From Ctenosaura bakeri (lineage: Eukaryota > Chordata > Lepidosauria > Squamata > Iguanidae), in NCBI GenBank assembly GCA_948474755.1, contig CAOLHI010000254.1:806001-870000 (forward strand): DNA of 64,000 nt, read 5' to 3'. The notes below the pieces were generated by a model. That model did not search any database. It had not been told where the DNA came from and saw only the letters and a program-made list of their open reading frames with translations. Position numbers and translations under genes: made by a program. Shown one piece after another: positions 47,178-59,875 of the stretch (its first letter is position 1; each line of letters starts with the position of its first letter).

Positions 47178-48730
47178 CTTTAAACAGTCCCACTCAACAG
47201 TCTAGCCAAAGCTTTTTGGACCAGGGGGTGAATGCAGCCTGACATTGAGTGTATTACAGTAATCCAAATGAGGTGTATCACTGTGAGTAAATGTCTTCGG
47301 GAACAGGCACAACTTGACTTTAACTATGCAAATATACTCCTGAACACCACCCACACCTGAACATCCAGGCTGAGGGCTGAATCCATGCTAAATTCACCTG
47401 AATCCAAGTTGTAAGCTGAGTTTTCAGGGGAATTGTAAGCTTATCCAATACATGATGAATTCCTGTTCACTGATCTGCTTTTTGACTGATCAGAAGCTTT
47501 CTCATCTGGATTAAGCTTCAGTTTGTTTCAGGCTATTGGCAACAGGCAACCACTTACAAATAAAATAGCTTTTTGAGTTTTACATGGAAAGGAGAGACAA
47601 AATTGGGTGCCAGCATAATGTTAGCACCAGCACCCTGAATTCTGCATAGCCTCTCACAGTGGTTTCATTATGTATTAAAAAGTGTGGTGGACAAGACAAA
47701 GCTCCAAGGGGCCCTACAGTCCAATGGTTGTGTTGTCAAGCTGGCATCTCCACTACCACCTTTTGCTTTCATACCTTCAAAATGGACCAGAACCATTGCA
47801 AAATTGTGTCTGCAGGTCCCATCCCGGATGGGTGATGCAGGAAGATGCTATGGTCTACAGTACTGAAAACAACCAAGAGGTCCATTAGACCCATTGGGCA
47901 TGCACTTCCCCTGCCCTACTGGGCATAGATTATCCAGCAAAGTGACCAAAGCCATCTTCATTCCATAACAAAGTCTGAAGCCAGATTGAAGTGGAACTAG
48001 ATGATCTGTTTCATCCAGGAGTTCATAGTATAGGAGACTTCCATATGCTTGAGCATCTCATCCGAGAATGGAATATTGAAGATCAGTTGGTAGTTATTAG
48101 ATATAGTGGAGGGTGTTTTTTTTTAGCAGTTCCTGTTTTAGTCATGTTGGAATTCTGACTTGCTGCAGAGAAAAACATTATTTTCTTGTTTTGTTTTTCA
48201 GATCTTTTTGTACCCTTTTGTCCTATCATAATGGCAGCGTACAAACACTTTGCTTTAAACCAGACATTCACTTTAGGGTTGCTGTGTAAAACTGTAACCA
48301 CCCTAAGTCTAATATTTATCTCAAATTCATTGAAGGTGAAAGTTTACCAGTTTTAATATGCAATATATAATCAAAGAGTGACACCTAGTGGCTTATATGT
48401 ATTTTATTTGCTGAACTTGTTTTCAGCTTTCTGGATATTTCCACTTTATTACTCATGTTTCTCCATAGAGGTGTGCCTTCTTTTGTTGCTTTTACTATAG
48501 CAAAATGTGAATTCACAGTCTGTACCTGTTCATTATACTTCTTAATCAACTTTGTATGATTGCATATTATAAAGAAACCTGTAGAGTAATGTGGCTTTTG
48601 TTTGAACCAAGCACATTAATAGAAAAAAAATCTAGAAAAAATTGAACACTTCAGTAAGGTTCCTCTGCTTATTTTGGCAGTGAACACTGAAGTTTTATCA
48701 AATATTCTTAATCTAAGATTTTTTAAAGAA

Positions 48731-48825
48731 TCTCCTCTGCACAAATCTTGCCAAGTAGACCCTGTGATAGTAGGTTCACCTTAGGGTCACCATAAATTGG
48801 AAACAACTTGAAGGTACACAACAAA
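48731..48825 (+). mobile_element. Sauria SINE 3' fragment
   Basis: 'cctctgcacaaatcttgcca', 'cccttgtgatag'-like sequence, 'caccttagggtcaccataaa' and 'aacttgaaggtacacaacaa' form the SINE tail. The 5' half is missing. Confidence 0.82.
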
Positions 48826-50187
48826 GGTACTGAAAATGCCCTTTAGTCTACATACATTTGAAACTTTATGTTTGTTATGGTGATAATTTACGTTTATGTC
48901 ATGAGTAATTTACATTTTTAGGGTTAATTAACCATTGGGCTAAATCCTGCCTCTATGTACTGTTTTTCCCCCCAATGTTTAATGGAGTTGCACCAGGAGT
49001 CCACTAGATGGAGTTATGCTACATCACCAACAAATAAAGATGGAATTTAGTAATAATCAGAAACTTATATAACAATTTTACCTGATGCCACAAGACTTGC
49101 AAATATTCTACATTTAATAGTAATTTATTTGCTTTTTTATAAACAACATTGTATATTTCTGTCCATTGGGGTAACCAGTTTCTTGAAAAAGATTTTAAAC
49201 AACACAGCAGAATACTTTGTGAACGTTTGTAATATGAACAATACTTTCGGACCAGAAAAGAAATAGAGAGATAGTTAAAGAGATGATAGCAGCTTTGGCT
49301 TGGTATCTATAAACAGTTGTGTATTTGAAGCCCTAATGATGCTCAGAGATGAAGATTTTGGAATTGAGAAAGATCTTGGTCTGTTGATAGCAGTGACAAT
49401 AGACAATAAGAAGCTATCTCTGTAAAAAGATAGAGTGAATCTTTGATTGATGAAATAAATCATTAAATCATTAAATCAATAAATCATTTCATCATTGCTG
49501 AAATCAGAAACCTTTACACAGAGGTGAAGATGTCTCCAGTTCAAAGATTTGAAGTAGCAAGTACAGTGAAGGTCATTTATGGACACCTTGCTTTTAATAG
49601 CCAGTATGGACAGTGCCTGGCTAGGGTGCTCTTGATCTGATCCTGTGTTAGGTGCCCATTATATGCTGTGAAAGGTGGTAAATGGGTGGTCATAATGTGT
49701 ATGAATTTGGTTAGAATTAAGATTATGCAGCTTTGTTTCTGGTTTGTGGTGAAGTATTGGTTAAAATGTTTAAAAATCATGCAAATCAACAGTTTGAAGT
49801 CAAAGTATGTATTGCTCACTATTTTAGTTCGTTGTATTACTTTTGAGTTCGTTAATCTTTCTTATCAGAATGGGGAAAGACAAATAATTAAAAGACATTA
49901 ACCATTTATGCCATAATTTGTAAGTATTTTTGCGTCTCTTCAACATTTATATTTATTCTAAATATTTTCTATATTCTTTTGTTTTATCCTGTTTATACGC
50001 AGAGATAGTGCATGGGGGGAGAGTTTTCTCTTGTTTTCTGTGTTTACTTAATTATTTAAAAGTATTAAAGTTGAAGGCACCTGGGGAATATTTGGGATTC
50101 TTTAACTAACTAGTATTTCATTTTACCAATGCTTTGTAAAGAGAAATACAGAAAAACAGACAACAGTATTTTTTTTTCCTTTTGCAG

Positions 50188-50279
50188 GAGAGATCAAACG
50201 TATTTTAGAAAATGAACTTCAGATTCCTGCATCAAAAATGTTGCTAAAAGGCTGGAAGACTGGAGATGTAGACGATGGT
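50188..50279 (+). CDS. FAF1: FAF1 exon 5 (residues 124-154, UBL1)
   Basis: These 92 nt complete Gly124 and encode EIKRILENELQIP, ASKMLLKGWKTGD and VDDG, the central part of the first ubiquitin-like domain. The acceptor is 'ccttttgcag'. The donor was set as 'gtaagt' at 50280 and not the 'gtgtaa' at 50278, because only the former keeps phase with exon 6 (next codon Thr155). The ORF seen at 50238-50444 reads past the donor and is not the product. Confidence 0.95.
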
Positions 50280-51898
50280 GTAAGTTCCTGTATTTGTTAC
50301 AGAAGCTTCTGCTCATGTTTCAGTTTGGGTTCCCTGTCATCTGGTGCCAATGTGCAGGGAATGCATGAACCCTTAACTCCCCTGTCATTGGTTGCTCAAT
50401 TCTGTTTTGGTATGTGGGCAAGTCAATCCTTTCTTTTATCTTAGACTGTTCTATTCCCAGAGCCCCTGACATATCCAGAGTTTTGCTGGACTGTTGCTGA
50501 CAGGAAGGGAGGAGCAGCATTTTTTTCAAAACTGTTTCTCTCTCACTGATTGCAAAGGGAACAAAATTATTTAGGTCAAGTGTTGGTCTAAATCAAGGGT
50601 GGAAATTGTGCAAGGCAAGCCACGTGTAGCCCCCAAGGTCTGCTGTTTGGCCTCCAGTGCTTCACCCTCCCCCCCCCGAATACAGTAGTTTTCATCATAG
50701 TAGTGGACACTCACACCTCCAGGAGATATGATTCTTCCATTTAATGTCATTTCAGCCCCCTTACCTTTTTGTTTGGGGGAATAGCTTTTTTAAAAAACTA
50801 AAGTAATAACATCCACTTTTGTAAACAAAAGCAGGAATACAGTCTATGGAAATTCCCCAAAGTTTGGGAGCATGGCTGAGGACTGTGAGGACTTTCTCTT
50901 CTCTGAATCTAAAGCTCCTGCTAATCCATCTGTGCTCTTCCCTTGACCCTGCTCTTTTCAAGTTCTCTTGTTGGCTTGCATATGTCACAGAGATGAAGGC
51001 TACAGAAATTTCTGGGAGGGGATGGAAGGGGATTTGAAGGTTACAGCTCTGTTTCCAACCTTAAAGAAGTATACTTGGGTTTTTTTCTTTCAGAAAAATA
51101 TTTTCTCAGCAGACATTTTTTTTTCTTGGGGAAAAACACATTTCTATGCAGAAAAATCACATGTATTTTTGTGCAAGCTCATTCTCATTGTCCACGAGAC
51201 AACATGGCTGTCTCGTTTATGTACTTGTGACCATATATCTTTGGCAGTCATTGTAATGAGCCACAAAGAAATCTTTATTAATTAGCAGAATACACCACTG
51301 GATTTTCTACATTAGTCTATAGTATTAAAACAGAAGACTGATTTTGTCTGGTGTGCCTAAGCCTAATATATGAAGTTTTGGATTGAGTAAAGCCTATGAA
51401 GTCCTGCAGGCTGCATTTGGTCTTCCAAAGCACTTCCCATAGGGAAGTGTTCCCTTCTATCCCTGGGTAACAAGTCTGTGAATGCTTTGCTTTGTTACAG
51501 TAGTGCAGAGATGTACAGATTGGGGAGAAAGCTTGAGTGGGCAGCATGCCTCATCTAGCCCTGAGATCAGACTGTATTGATGTTAGACACATAAAATATT
51601 AAGCTCTAGGGTTAACTCTAGAAATACTTTTTTTTTGGCTCAGAAAGGAATCAGTGTTGTTCCTTTTCTTAAGCTATATGAAAATGGATTGTAGTGGCTG
51701 AAGAAAGTATACCATATAGCACAACATGCATTAGGTGCAAATTACTCAATTTTATTTCAGTAAAACACATATAGGGTCAAACTAGACATGATGCTAAGTA
51801 TGTTATTAACAAACACTGGTATTAAGTGCAGGGAGGAGATTTTCATCAGGACCACAGCGAGTCCTCCATGTACTTGCTGTTAATTGCTCCCTCCTGCA

Positions 51899-51934
<36 letters not shown>

Positions 51935-52051
51935 ACTCAGAGATGTGGTTGCTAATAATGCATTTAACATAATTTCTAATTTGGTCTTTGTTTGAGATAA
52001 GGGCACTGGATGAAAATATTTTGTAACAACTTACTCTTATTTATCTTACAG
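50280..52051 (+). other. FAF1: FAF1 intron 5
   Basis: This intron is 1,772 bp ('gtaagt' to 'ttatcttacag'), the shortest complete intron in the window. It contains a (GT)n run (51901-51930) and no recognised transposon. A 'gcaaggcaagccacgtgtag'-type stretch near 50610-50690 may be an old hAT-like fragment. Confidence 0.85.
51901..51930 (+). repeat. (GT)n microsatellite
   Basis: About 14 uninterrupted GT dinucleotides, likely length-polymorphic. Confidence 0.95.
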
Positions 52052-52143
52052 ACTGTTCTAAAAACTCTACACTTGCCAAAAAATAACAGCCTCTATGTCT
52101 TAACACCTGATTTGCCACCACCATCCTCATCAAGTCTCCCTGG
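52052..52143 (+). CDS. FAF1: FAF1 exon 6 (residues 155-185, end of UBL1)
   Basis: These 92 nt encode TVLKTLHLPKNNSLYVLTPD, then LPPPSSSSLP and two bases of Gly185. The first ubiquitin-like domain ends near the LYVLTP strand. A short proline/serine linker to the second domain follows. The acceptor is 'tatcttacag' and the donor 'gtaaga'. Like exon 5, it is 92 nt long. Confidence 0.95.
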
Positions 52144-54507
52144 GTAAGATACTGTTATAAAAAGTAACAGCATATTATATGTGTGTGGGGGTTATGTTAA
52201 CAGCCTTGTTACAAAGCCAAATCTGGACTTCTTCTGTTCATAAAAAATTTAAAAAAAATCTATGGCCTTTACTTCCCAGGCCTAGTATCTCTGATTTTTG
52301 TCACCAAAAATGACCAAAATCCTAATAAATCTTCTCTGTACAGGAAAGGTCATAAATGTTTGACATGAGAGCTTTTATGCTTGAATTTTTTTTAAAGGAA
52401 AGTGATGGATTTTTAAACTGCTCTTGACATAATCTAGTTAATATAAATTGATGGGGATTATCAATACATAGTGTGGATATGATTCTACATTTGGTCAAGA
52501 ATCTGTTTTTAGAGTAGGAGATGTTAACAAGCCAATTTTATGGTCACTTTCAGAATTATTTACCTTGCATTTTCCCAAGGTGGATGGTTTCTGAGCTTTT
52601 ATTTTCTTTATTTTGGTGGTTTTATAATGTGCTTTTTGGCAAAATTAGTAAATGAGGAAATCTCAAAACTCAATGGCTTACATCCACTGCTGTTTTTTTT
52701 TTTGCTAATGCTAGGTTATTTGACCTCCTGGAGGCTTTGGCCAGTGGAATATGGTGGGGAGTCTTTTTAAAAATTCCCCTCTCCTCATAGTCCCCGCTTT
52801 TCCCCCACATTGTTCTAAAATCTCCTCAGTTCCCTAGTGGAGGGTTTTGTGGAGAGTGGAGTCTACAAGGTAGAAATAGCCTCCCTGTTTATTCTGCTAA
52901 TGGAAGACTCTACTAGATCAAATTGCCTACTATCAGTGGTAGGATGCAATTGCATACAACCCAGGAAAAATCCTTGTACTTCTGTGTGCTATAATCCTGA
53001 ACCATAGTGGGAACAGTATTACACTTGTCATCAAACCTCTGCAATTTATTTTACAAGTTAAAATAGGGGGCATAAATCACTAAAAAATCCATACAAGTAA
53101 TGTTACGTGATATTCTGCAGTTCCCACTCATTTCAACATGCGGTGCACGTTGTGCTAGCTTTGGAGCACAAAGGATCAGTAGAATTATAAGTTAAGTGAC
53201 AAGTAGACTATAAACCAGTTGTATTTGCAATTCAGCCCTTCTGTTGCAGACTCGGTGTATTGGGTTCACTTTAGGCAAATAAATGAACACATACAGCATT
53301 TTTTGTCATGGAAAAGTCCACAACTTCATTGGTTATGGCCATAGAGGTCTGGCCCCAGCATGGGTCCAGATCCAGGCACTGGAAGACCTGCCTGCAGGCT
53401 AATGGAAACCCTCATGCCGAGCTTGGTTTTTGAGTAGAACTGGAATGACAGGTGTAGGATTCCATGTGAGCAGAACTGTGGTGGAATCCTGTGTCCCTGT
53501 GCTGGGTGTGAGTTTGTTTGCCCACAACCCCAAAGCTGTGTAAAGAGTTCCCCAACCATTCCTGAGAGGTATACAGACCTTGCTTCCTGCTAACTGGATC
53601 TGGGACCCATACTTATACCACTAAAGGTGGGAGAAAGTGAAAGATTAAAAAAATCAGCCACAGCAGACAGAGTCCACAAAATTGCATGGAAAAGATAGCA
53701 TTTGAGGGAGAGTAGAAATGAAGCTTTGATCCAACTGCCATGTTACACTGGGATCCTAGTTTATGTTGACAGAGAGCAGACTTAAAGTGAAGCCTCTGCT
53801 TAGGCTTACATGGCTCAGCTTGCCCAGGCCACCAGCAGCACCTGATTAGCTGGTAATCCTGCCCTTCCTTAGAGGCCTAGAAAAGTGCATGGACTTCTGG
53901 GAAGGGGAAAGGAAGCCATCTGCATCTCTGGTGCCCATCTTGTTTTGCCCCTGCTGTGAGTCACAAGGCAGCATTCCCAGTAAATCAGGAAGAGCCGTTG
54001 TCAGCAGTCGCATTCAGGCAATATAATTGCCTATGGCAATGTTTGAGAATTAATTTTTGAAATTGCCCAGTAATACAGTTTGCTAGTATGTAAGAAGTTA
54101 TCCTTTATAAGTTTTTAAGTGAAAGGGCATCAGTGAGAATTTTCAATTTTTAAAAAAATCCATAAGAGGGCTTAAATAACATTCCTGGATGTTTTGATAT
54201 AGTCAGGGTCTCAGTGGTACCGTGATGGATGAAGGAGAGAGCAAAAAGTTGGAGGGAATGTGTGAGAACGCTAGAGGTTTAAGTAGCTTGGTAGAAGCTG
54301 AACAATGTGTTTGTGTACATGTGGTGCTTACCCTGTTAGAGTTCTAAATTTTGTGGGATCTAGGTAGCTAAAAGATTACCTTTTCCCATGTCAGCCTGGC
54401 TAAATTTTCAAAGGTCTTTTCCAGGCTTCCCTCTTCCTCTGAATCTTCTGAATTTAGGTTAGGTGAGTAGAGAGCAGGTTGTTTCTAGTTGTGGAACTGC
54501 CTGTCTG

Positions 54508-54741
54508 GGGTCCTTTCATACTACATGTTATAGTACTATGATTCCACTGTAATCATCGTGGCAACAATTTATGAAGCCCGAGATTTGTCATTTAAGTAGA
54601 AGTATTTAGAATTCTCAGCCAGAGAGCTCTAATGTCTCACCAAACTACAAACCACTACAAACCCAAGGATTCCTTAGGATGCATCCATGGCAGTTAAAGT
54701 GGAATCATAACACTTTAAACTGTTTGGTGTGAAAGAGCTCC
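54508..54741. mobile_element. hAT-type MITE, related family
   Basis: This foldback runs from 'ggggtcctttcatactacat' to the reverse-complement-like 'tttggtgtgaaagagctcc'. The inner arms contain 'tatgattccactgtaatc' and 'cagttaaagtggaatcataa'. It is related to the elements at 8478 and 15273. It is non-coding. Confidence 0.7.
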
Positions 54742-57700
54742 TGGTTCTGCAGGATCTTTATATTTTCCCAGGCCTTCCATTCTTCCTTCTTGGATGGTAT
54801 AGTTGATGATTTGTACTCTTCTGACTGGGTTTTAGCAGTCTGAGTTTTTATTTCTGCTTCAGCATCTTTCCTTTGTGTGTATATGTGTGTTTGATATTGT
54901 CTGTCTTTTCTATAAGCTATCCTGAGAATTTAAATAAACACCCATATAAATGTTTCTAATAAATATGTAAAATGAAAAATCCAAATACTTGCAACTAATT
55001 TTGTAAGTCCGAGAGTTTTTTCATCATTGTTGCTATTATTAGTAACTTTATTTCTGTGCTTCCCCTTTCAGAATTGGGACTCAAGGCAACATATAATGTT
55101 AAAAATAATGCAGCATAGATAAAAATATCAAAAGAATATCTTCAAAATGTAATGAAACAATTTTCAAATACCCCTTAGAAAACTTCTTATTCATAGACTG
55201 TACTTTGTCTGTTTGCAAACTGCTTTTGATACTATTGAGAGATTTAAATATATTTTCTGAGATTATGGGTAGGTCTGAGAAATAAGAAAGAAACAGAAAA
55301 AGTCTGCTAGGTTAATACAAGCCTTTTATTGAACTCAGCCAATTCTTTATATTCCAGTTAATGCCTATAAATTACAGTCTCACTGCATAATTCATAGCCA
55401 TTGAGGATTACTGGCTGCACTATATTTAACTGAGTGCTAAATTTGTAAAGTTGAATTGCTATTTCAGGTAGTTTCAAGTGAGCATTAAAACTAAGTGAAT
55501 GGAAAGATAAAAGCCGGAGAGTGACTGGTGGGCGATGAGCAGAGGCTGGAATATAACGCTGATTTTGTTTCCGTTTTTGTGACAAATGCTATTTATTAAT
55601 GAATTTAAAAAAGAACCAAAAGTGTGTCAGTTATGACTATAAATCATGCATTTATCAAGATGTTTACTTTATAGGCATAAATGTTGAAACAAGTTGATCA
55701 TGTTTGGGTAGTTTGATGTAGAAATGATGGTGATGGTATTTTGTCTAGCTGTAAATTACAGCAAAAGTTTACTAGCAGATCATGCAATTTTTAGTTATTG
55801 CCATGGTCTTTGGTGCTATGCTACAACAGTAGGTTGTCAGAATTGTCCTTTTAAATTCAGTTGGACTTATTTCTAAATAAATGTATATGGGATTGCAACC
55901 TAACAATCATTGTCACTGAGACTTTTGAAGTTATTTTTTAATTTCAGGCTACTTAATGAGACAGTTTAGAAAATCTCAAAGTTTAAAAACCCAAGATAAA
56001 GTAAACAAGCAGAAACCCTTCTCATTTTCCATATGAGCCAGATTTTCTGACTGATCGGTGTTTGAGAGTAATCTGCTATCTCCTGCTGCATTAGCTACTA
56101 CAAACATTACATTTACATACGGATTTCATATTTTGTTTTAGTGTAAATAAACTGTAATTATAGTAAATTTGGATGTCTGTTGACATGAGCTTGTATAAAT
56201 CTGTCTGTTTGCAAAGGAAATGTTAATTATTATGTGTCATGGTATTTTGTTAAAAATTTAGATGTTTGAAGGGAAAAATGAATAGATATCATGAATAATG
56301 GATTTTTTTTCTTCTGAAATGCATGAATAGTTTTTCTAGAGTTGAACTAGGGTAAGGCTACTATCTTATGCCAATTTAACTGGGATTAAGTATATTGAGT
56401 TCAAAAGAATTTACCTCTAAATAGATATGTTTGCACTGTAATGGAGTTGGGAAGTAATTGCAAAAATGTTAGGATGGATCTTCAGATCTCTTACAACTGT
56501 GGAAGAACTCCTTCACTCAGCAGAGAAGGACTCAGACCCAGTGGAAGCTTCGCTGAAAGGAATAAAAGGGGATGGTATTGTCATCTTTCATTCTGTCTGG
56601 AAGCTCCCTTTGCTAGCCCCACACAATTCCAGGGCTGCCTTAACTTTCTTTGTCTTTTGGTTCAATGTATCTGGCAGAGGATACTGTTTCTCCCTTCTTT
56701 CTGTAACTCTTGTTGGCTTTATGATTTGAAGCCTATGGATGTCTAAAAAGCTTGCATACAGCACCTCTTTAAAAAAAAAGATTGAGATCGAGAAAATTGT
56801 TGAGAAGACAGGATTGTGGGCTTAGTTTTATATTGGGCAAGACATTACAGAAATATGTTCAACATCATGGGAATAAGAAGAATGAAAGGGGAAAAAAAAG
56901 ATCATGTATGCTAGTGCCAAGATTAAAGTTAACTGTCTGTATCTCTATAGTTACAGTTAGCTCTCCAAAGCTGTAGGTGATGTCAAACAGAACATAACAA
57001 TAGCAAGCAAGCTACAGTTAAATATTAAAAAAAAAAAAAAGCAGCAACAGAGCATTAGTGTCCATTCAGTGGTCACAGTCCCTCTGGAAGAGTTATGTTT
57101 TGTCTTCTCTTTGAAAAGTTACAGGACCAGAGCAGAATGGACCCTAATTGTGGAGATCATTTCGCAGACTCAGAGCAATTATACTAAAGGCTATGTTCCC
57201 GGTCATAGAAGATTGAATTCACACAGGATGGATATGTGCAAAAGGGAGCATCTTGTAGAACAAGGATTGTGGTGTGTAGCCTCTCCAGAGCAAATTTACT
57301 GCCCTTTTGACATGGAAACCACCAGGTCCCTAAAACATAACCAGCAGCTAGATTTAGATAAGAAGGTGCAGGGGTTTTTAGTTGCCAGGTACTAAGAAAT
57401 ATATATTTAGTCTCTTGCACATGAAACTTTTTAAGCAGCAGGAGATGGTTGCGGGAATAGTTGCACATTGCCCATGTTCTGCATAATCATAAGTCTTGAA
57501 CACTTTGGAATTCAACAGGACATTTTATTTAGTAATTAAAACAATGCATTGGCAATGAATGGGATTTTGCAAGAGTTGCATCCTAATTTATGGTTGTAAA
57601 TTTGCATACAAGAAAGCTGCTCCACCAATATGCATATTTCCCCTTTCCTTGTCCTGTCAACATTCAGAAGAATAAACATCTTATTTTAAAAATTACTCTA

Positions 57701-59875
57701 AATACTTGGACCAAATAAGGGAGACGTTGATTTTTGCCACTCTGAAAATATTTTAATGGATGATTTTTTTAAAACTCAGAGTCAAATCACTGATGCTCAC
57801 TATGCCTTCATTAGGCAAGGTACTTCCTCTAATGCAGAGTTCTCACTTACACAAATTAGAGCATAATCTAATTTGCCATCTCCTCTAACCAGCATAATAC
57901 ATATTGATTTAATTAAATAAAGTAGGACCAATTACTGTCTTGCTTTATACTATCAGAGATCCTATTTCAAACTGAAAGGTTTTTCCTTCCAAAGTTTCAG
58001 TCAATTTACTTTGGGTTTTTACCTGAAAGTTAAAGGGGCTGAACTGAACCAACTCCCAAAATAAGCTCAGCATCTTGGATTTCTGCTTCAGATATATATT
58101 GTATTGTTGAAAGAACCATGCATGCCACACTTAGAGTGCAATCCTGTGCACAGTACAGTGAACATAATGGGATTTGTTTCCTAAGAAACATTCATAGGAG
58201 TGTGCTGCTGTTTCTCTTTCCATCCAGTCTATGCCAAGCAGGTGGAGTATGATGTTAATTTGTATGAAATCAGTAGAGAGCAGAATTTTATTCATGGCAG
58301 TTTCACAGAAACAAAGAAGAATCCTCTGCATGTGTATCAGACATGGGGTACACACACTGCTTAGGATGCTAACCCTGGATTTAAATACATTTTAGAAAGA
58401 CTTCTAATTTTGTCTAGTTTTCTTTTTTCCATGAAGCAGAATTTCCTAATGTGCAAACATAAGCAAATAAAATTTGTCATTATCCAAACATCATTTACTT
58501 TTTTTGACCCGTCTTTTGTTAAAACCGACAAAGAATCCATATAAATTTAAAATAACTGAATAGATATGTTAGCACAACAGCCATCGTCATATGCCTTTCA
58601 GTAGACTGGTAAAATTGACCACACACAGAGTTAGTGAGAGCTTTTGTTATTTCAGGAACTCCTAAAGTTTTCAGAAAATTATTAGCTTGTAATTTTGAAG
58701 AAAAAAGTGGTGGGGTGAGGATGAGGGGCCAAATAACAACCAGCCAGGCATGGGTTGAATATTTTCATTGCTCCCAAGGAACCACACTATTGATATTAAT
58801 TGTGATAGGTTTTTTCAGTTTGCCTTTCTTGATAAATTTTATACTCACCTTTGGATTTCTGGAACAACTAATAATTTTGAAGTAGTCACTTTAAAACAAC
58901 AGATTATCACAATAAAACAGCACATGATTAGCAGTGACAGCAGATATTACACCATGTAAAACTCGCCAGTTAAAAACAAGTATTGGTCAAGTGCCAAGCA
59001 AATAGTGAAACTGGTACTAAATATGCTGAATAAGATGAAGTGTGACTTCTTTGCAACATCTGTACCTCAGTAATTGGAAAATAGATGGTGACCATGATGT
59101 TATCAGTGACTCTGTGTTTCTTATAATGTTGAACTGGATGCCCGTATCCTAGGTCCTTTTTCAACAAATTACTTCATAATAATCTAGGTAATTTATTATG
59201 ACTTTACATCACAAAATGTGTGTTATGATACTCAATATCATGCATTTCCATTGCTGAGAAGTTTTGAGATACATTGTCATTTGCCGTCCAAAGGATGTTG
59301 GTTTTGCACACACTATATCAGTGTGCAACAACTGCTGTCCGCATTTATGAAAGGGACGGCCACCCCAAAATAACTGTTGAGCAACCCCAAATGACATTTC
59401 CACACAACCCGGTGGTCTTCTATGGTGGGCCACTAGTTTCTTTTTTTCACTAGGCACTGTCAGCTACAACAGCCTCACAAAAAAACTGCACAATGTCATA
59501 TGTTAACCAAAATATTTATTTAGTTTCTCTTGGGTATATTCATTCTACCTTGTTCATTTTCAAGTCATCCATCACCTTTCCAGTCTTTTTGTTGTCATAT
59601 GTTGATGACATTTTGGGAAATAGCATAGTATCTTTTACCAAATGTAGAGGCATTTATTAAATCTAAGGTATATTGCAAGGAATTAACTTGGAAGATGTAG
59701 AGATGGTCATGATATCTTATCACTCACTGAGCGGGTTGACTCTGCTCCTCCCTTTTTTATGAGGTTCACAACTAGTGATACACTTTATGCATTCTTGGCA
59801 TTCATGGGTTTGCATGGCTAGGATCTGTTTTGTTGCTGTGAAGCCTCTTTCATAGTTGTCCATGGAAAACTGCAG

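Larger units (their letters stand above)
46020..48110 (-). pseudogene. L2-type LINE ORF2 remnant (antisense), split by a hAT insertion
   Basis: The minus strand carries, from right to left, reverse-transcriptase and C-terminal blocks. The complement of 47848-47883 reads DLLVVFSTVDH, a decayed 'DLSAAFDTVDH' box of L2/CR1-clade reverse transcriptases. The complement of about 46322-46363 reads FHWLPVCLQAQLKC, the ORF2 C-terminal block. The two parts are continuous apart from the 781-bp insertion at 46397-47177. Stops are present in all frames. The plus-strand ORFs at 47682-47888 are shadows. Confidence 0.75.
45101..50187 (+). other. FAF1: FAF1 intron 4
   Basis: This intron is 5,087 bp ('gtaaga' to 'ttttgcag'). 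It contains an antisense L2 tail near 45790-45880, a long antisense L2 remnant (46020-48110) interrupted by a SPIN-like hAT element, and a Sauria tail (48731). I recognise nothing in 45120-45780 or 48830-50180. Confidence 0.85.

Noticed and set aside
50238..50444. 68-codon ORF beginning MLLKGWKTGDVDDG as a stand-alone gene
   Set aside because: Its first codons are FAF1 exon 5, and the rest is intronic read-through past a consensus donor.
56441..56746. Two overlapping plus-strand ORFs of 101 and 87 codons that look protein-like
   Set aside because: I recognise no family and see no splice context, poly-A tail or target duplication to call a gene or processed pseudogene. A chance ORF or unnamed repeat is more likely.
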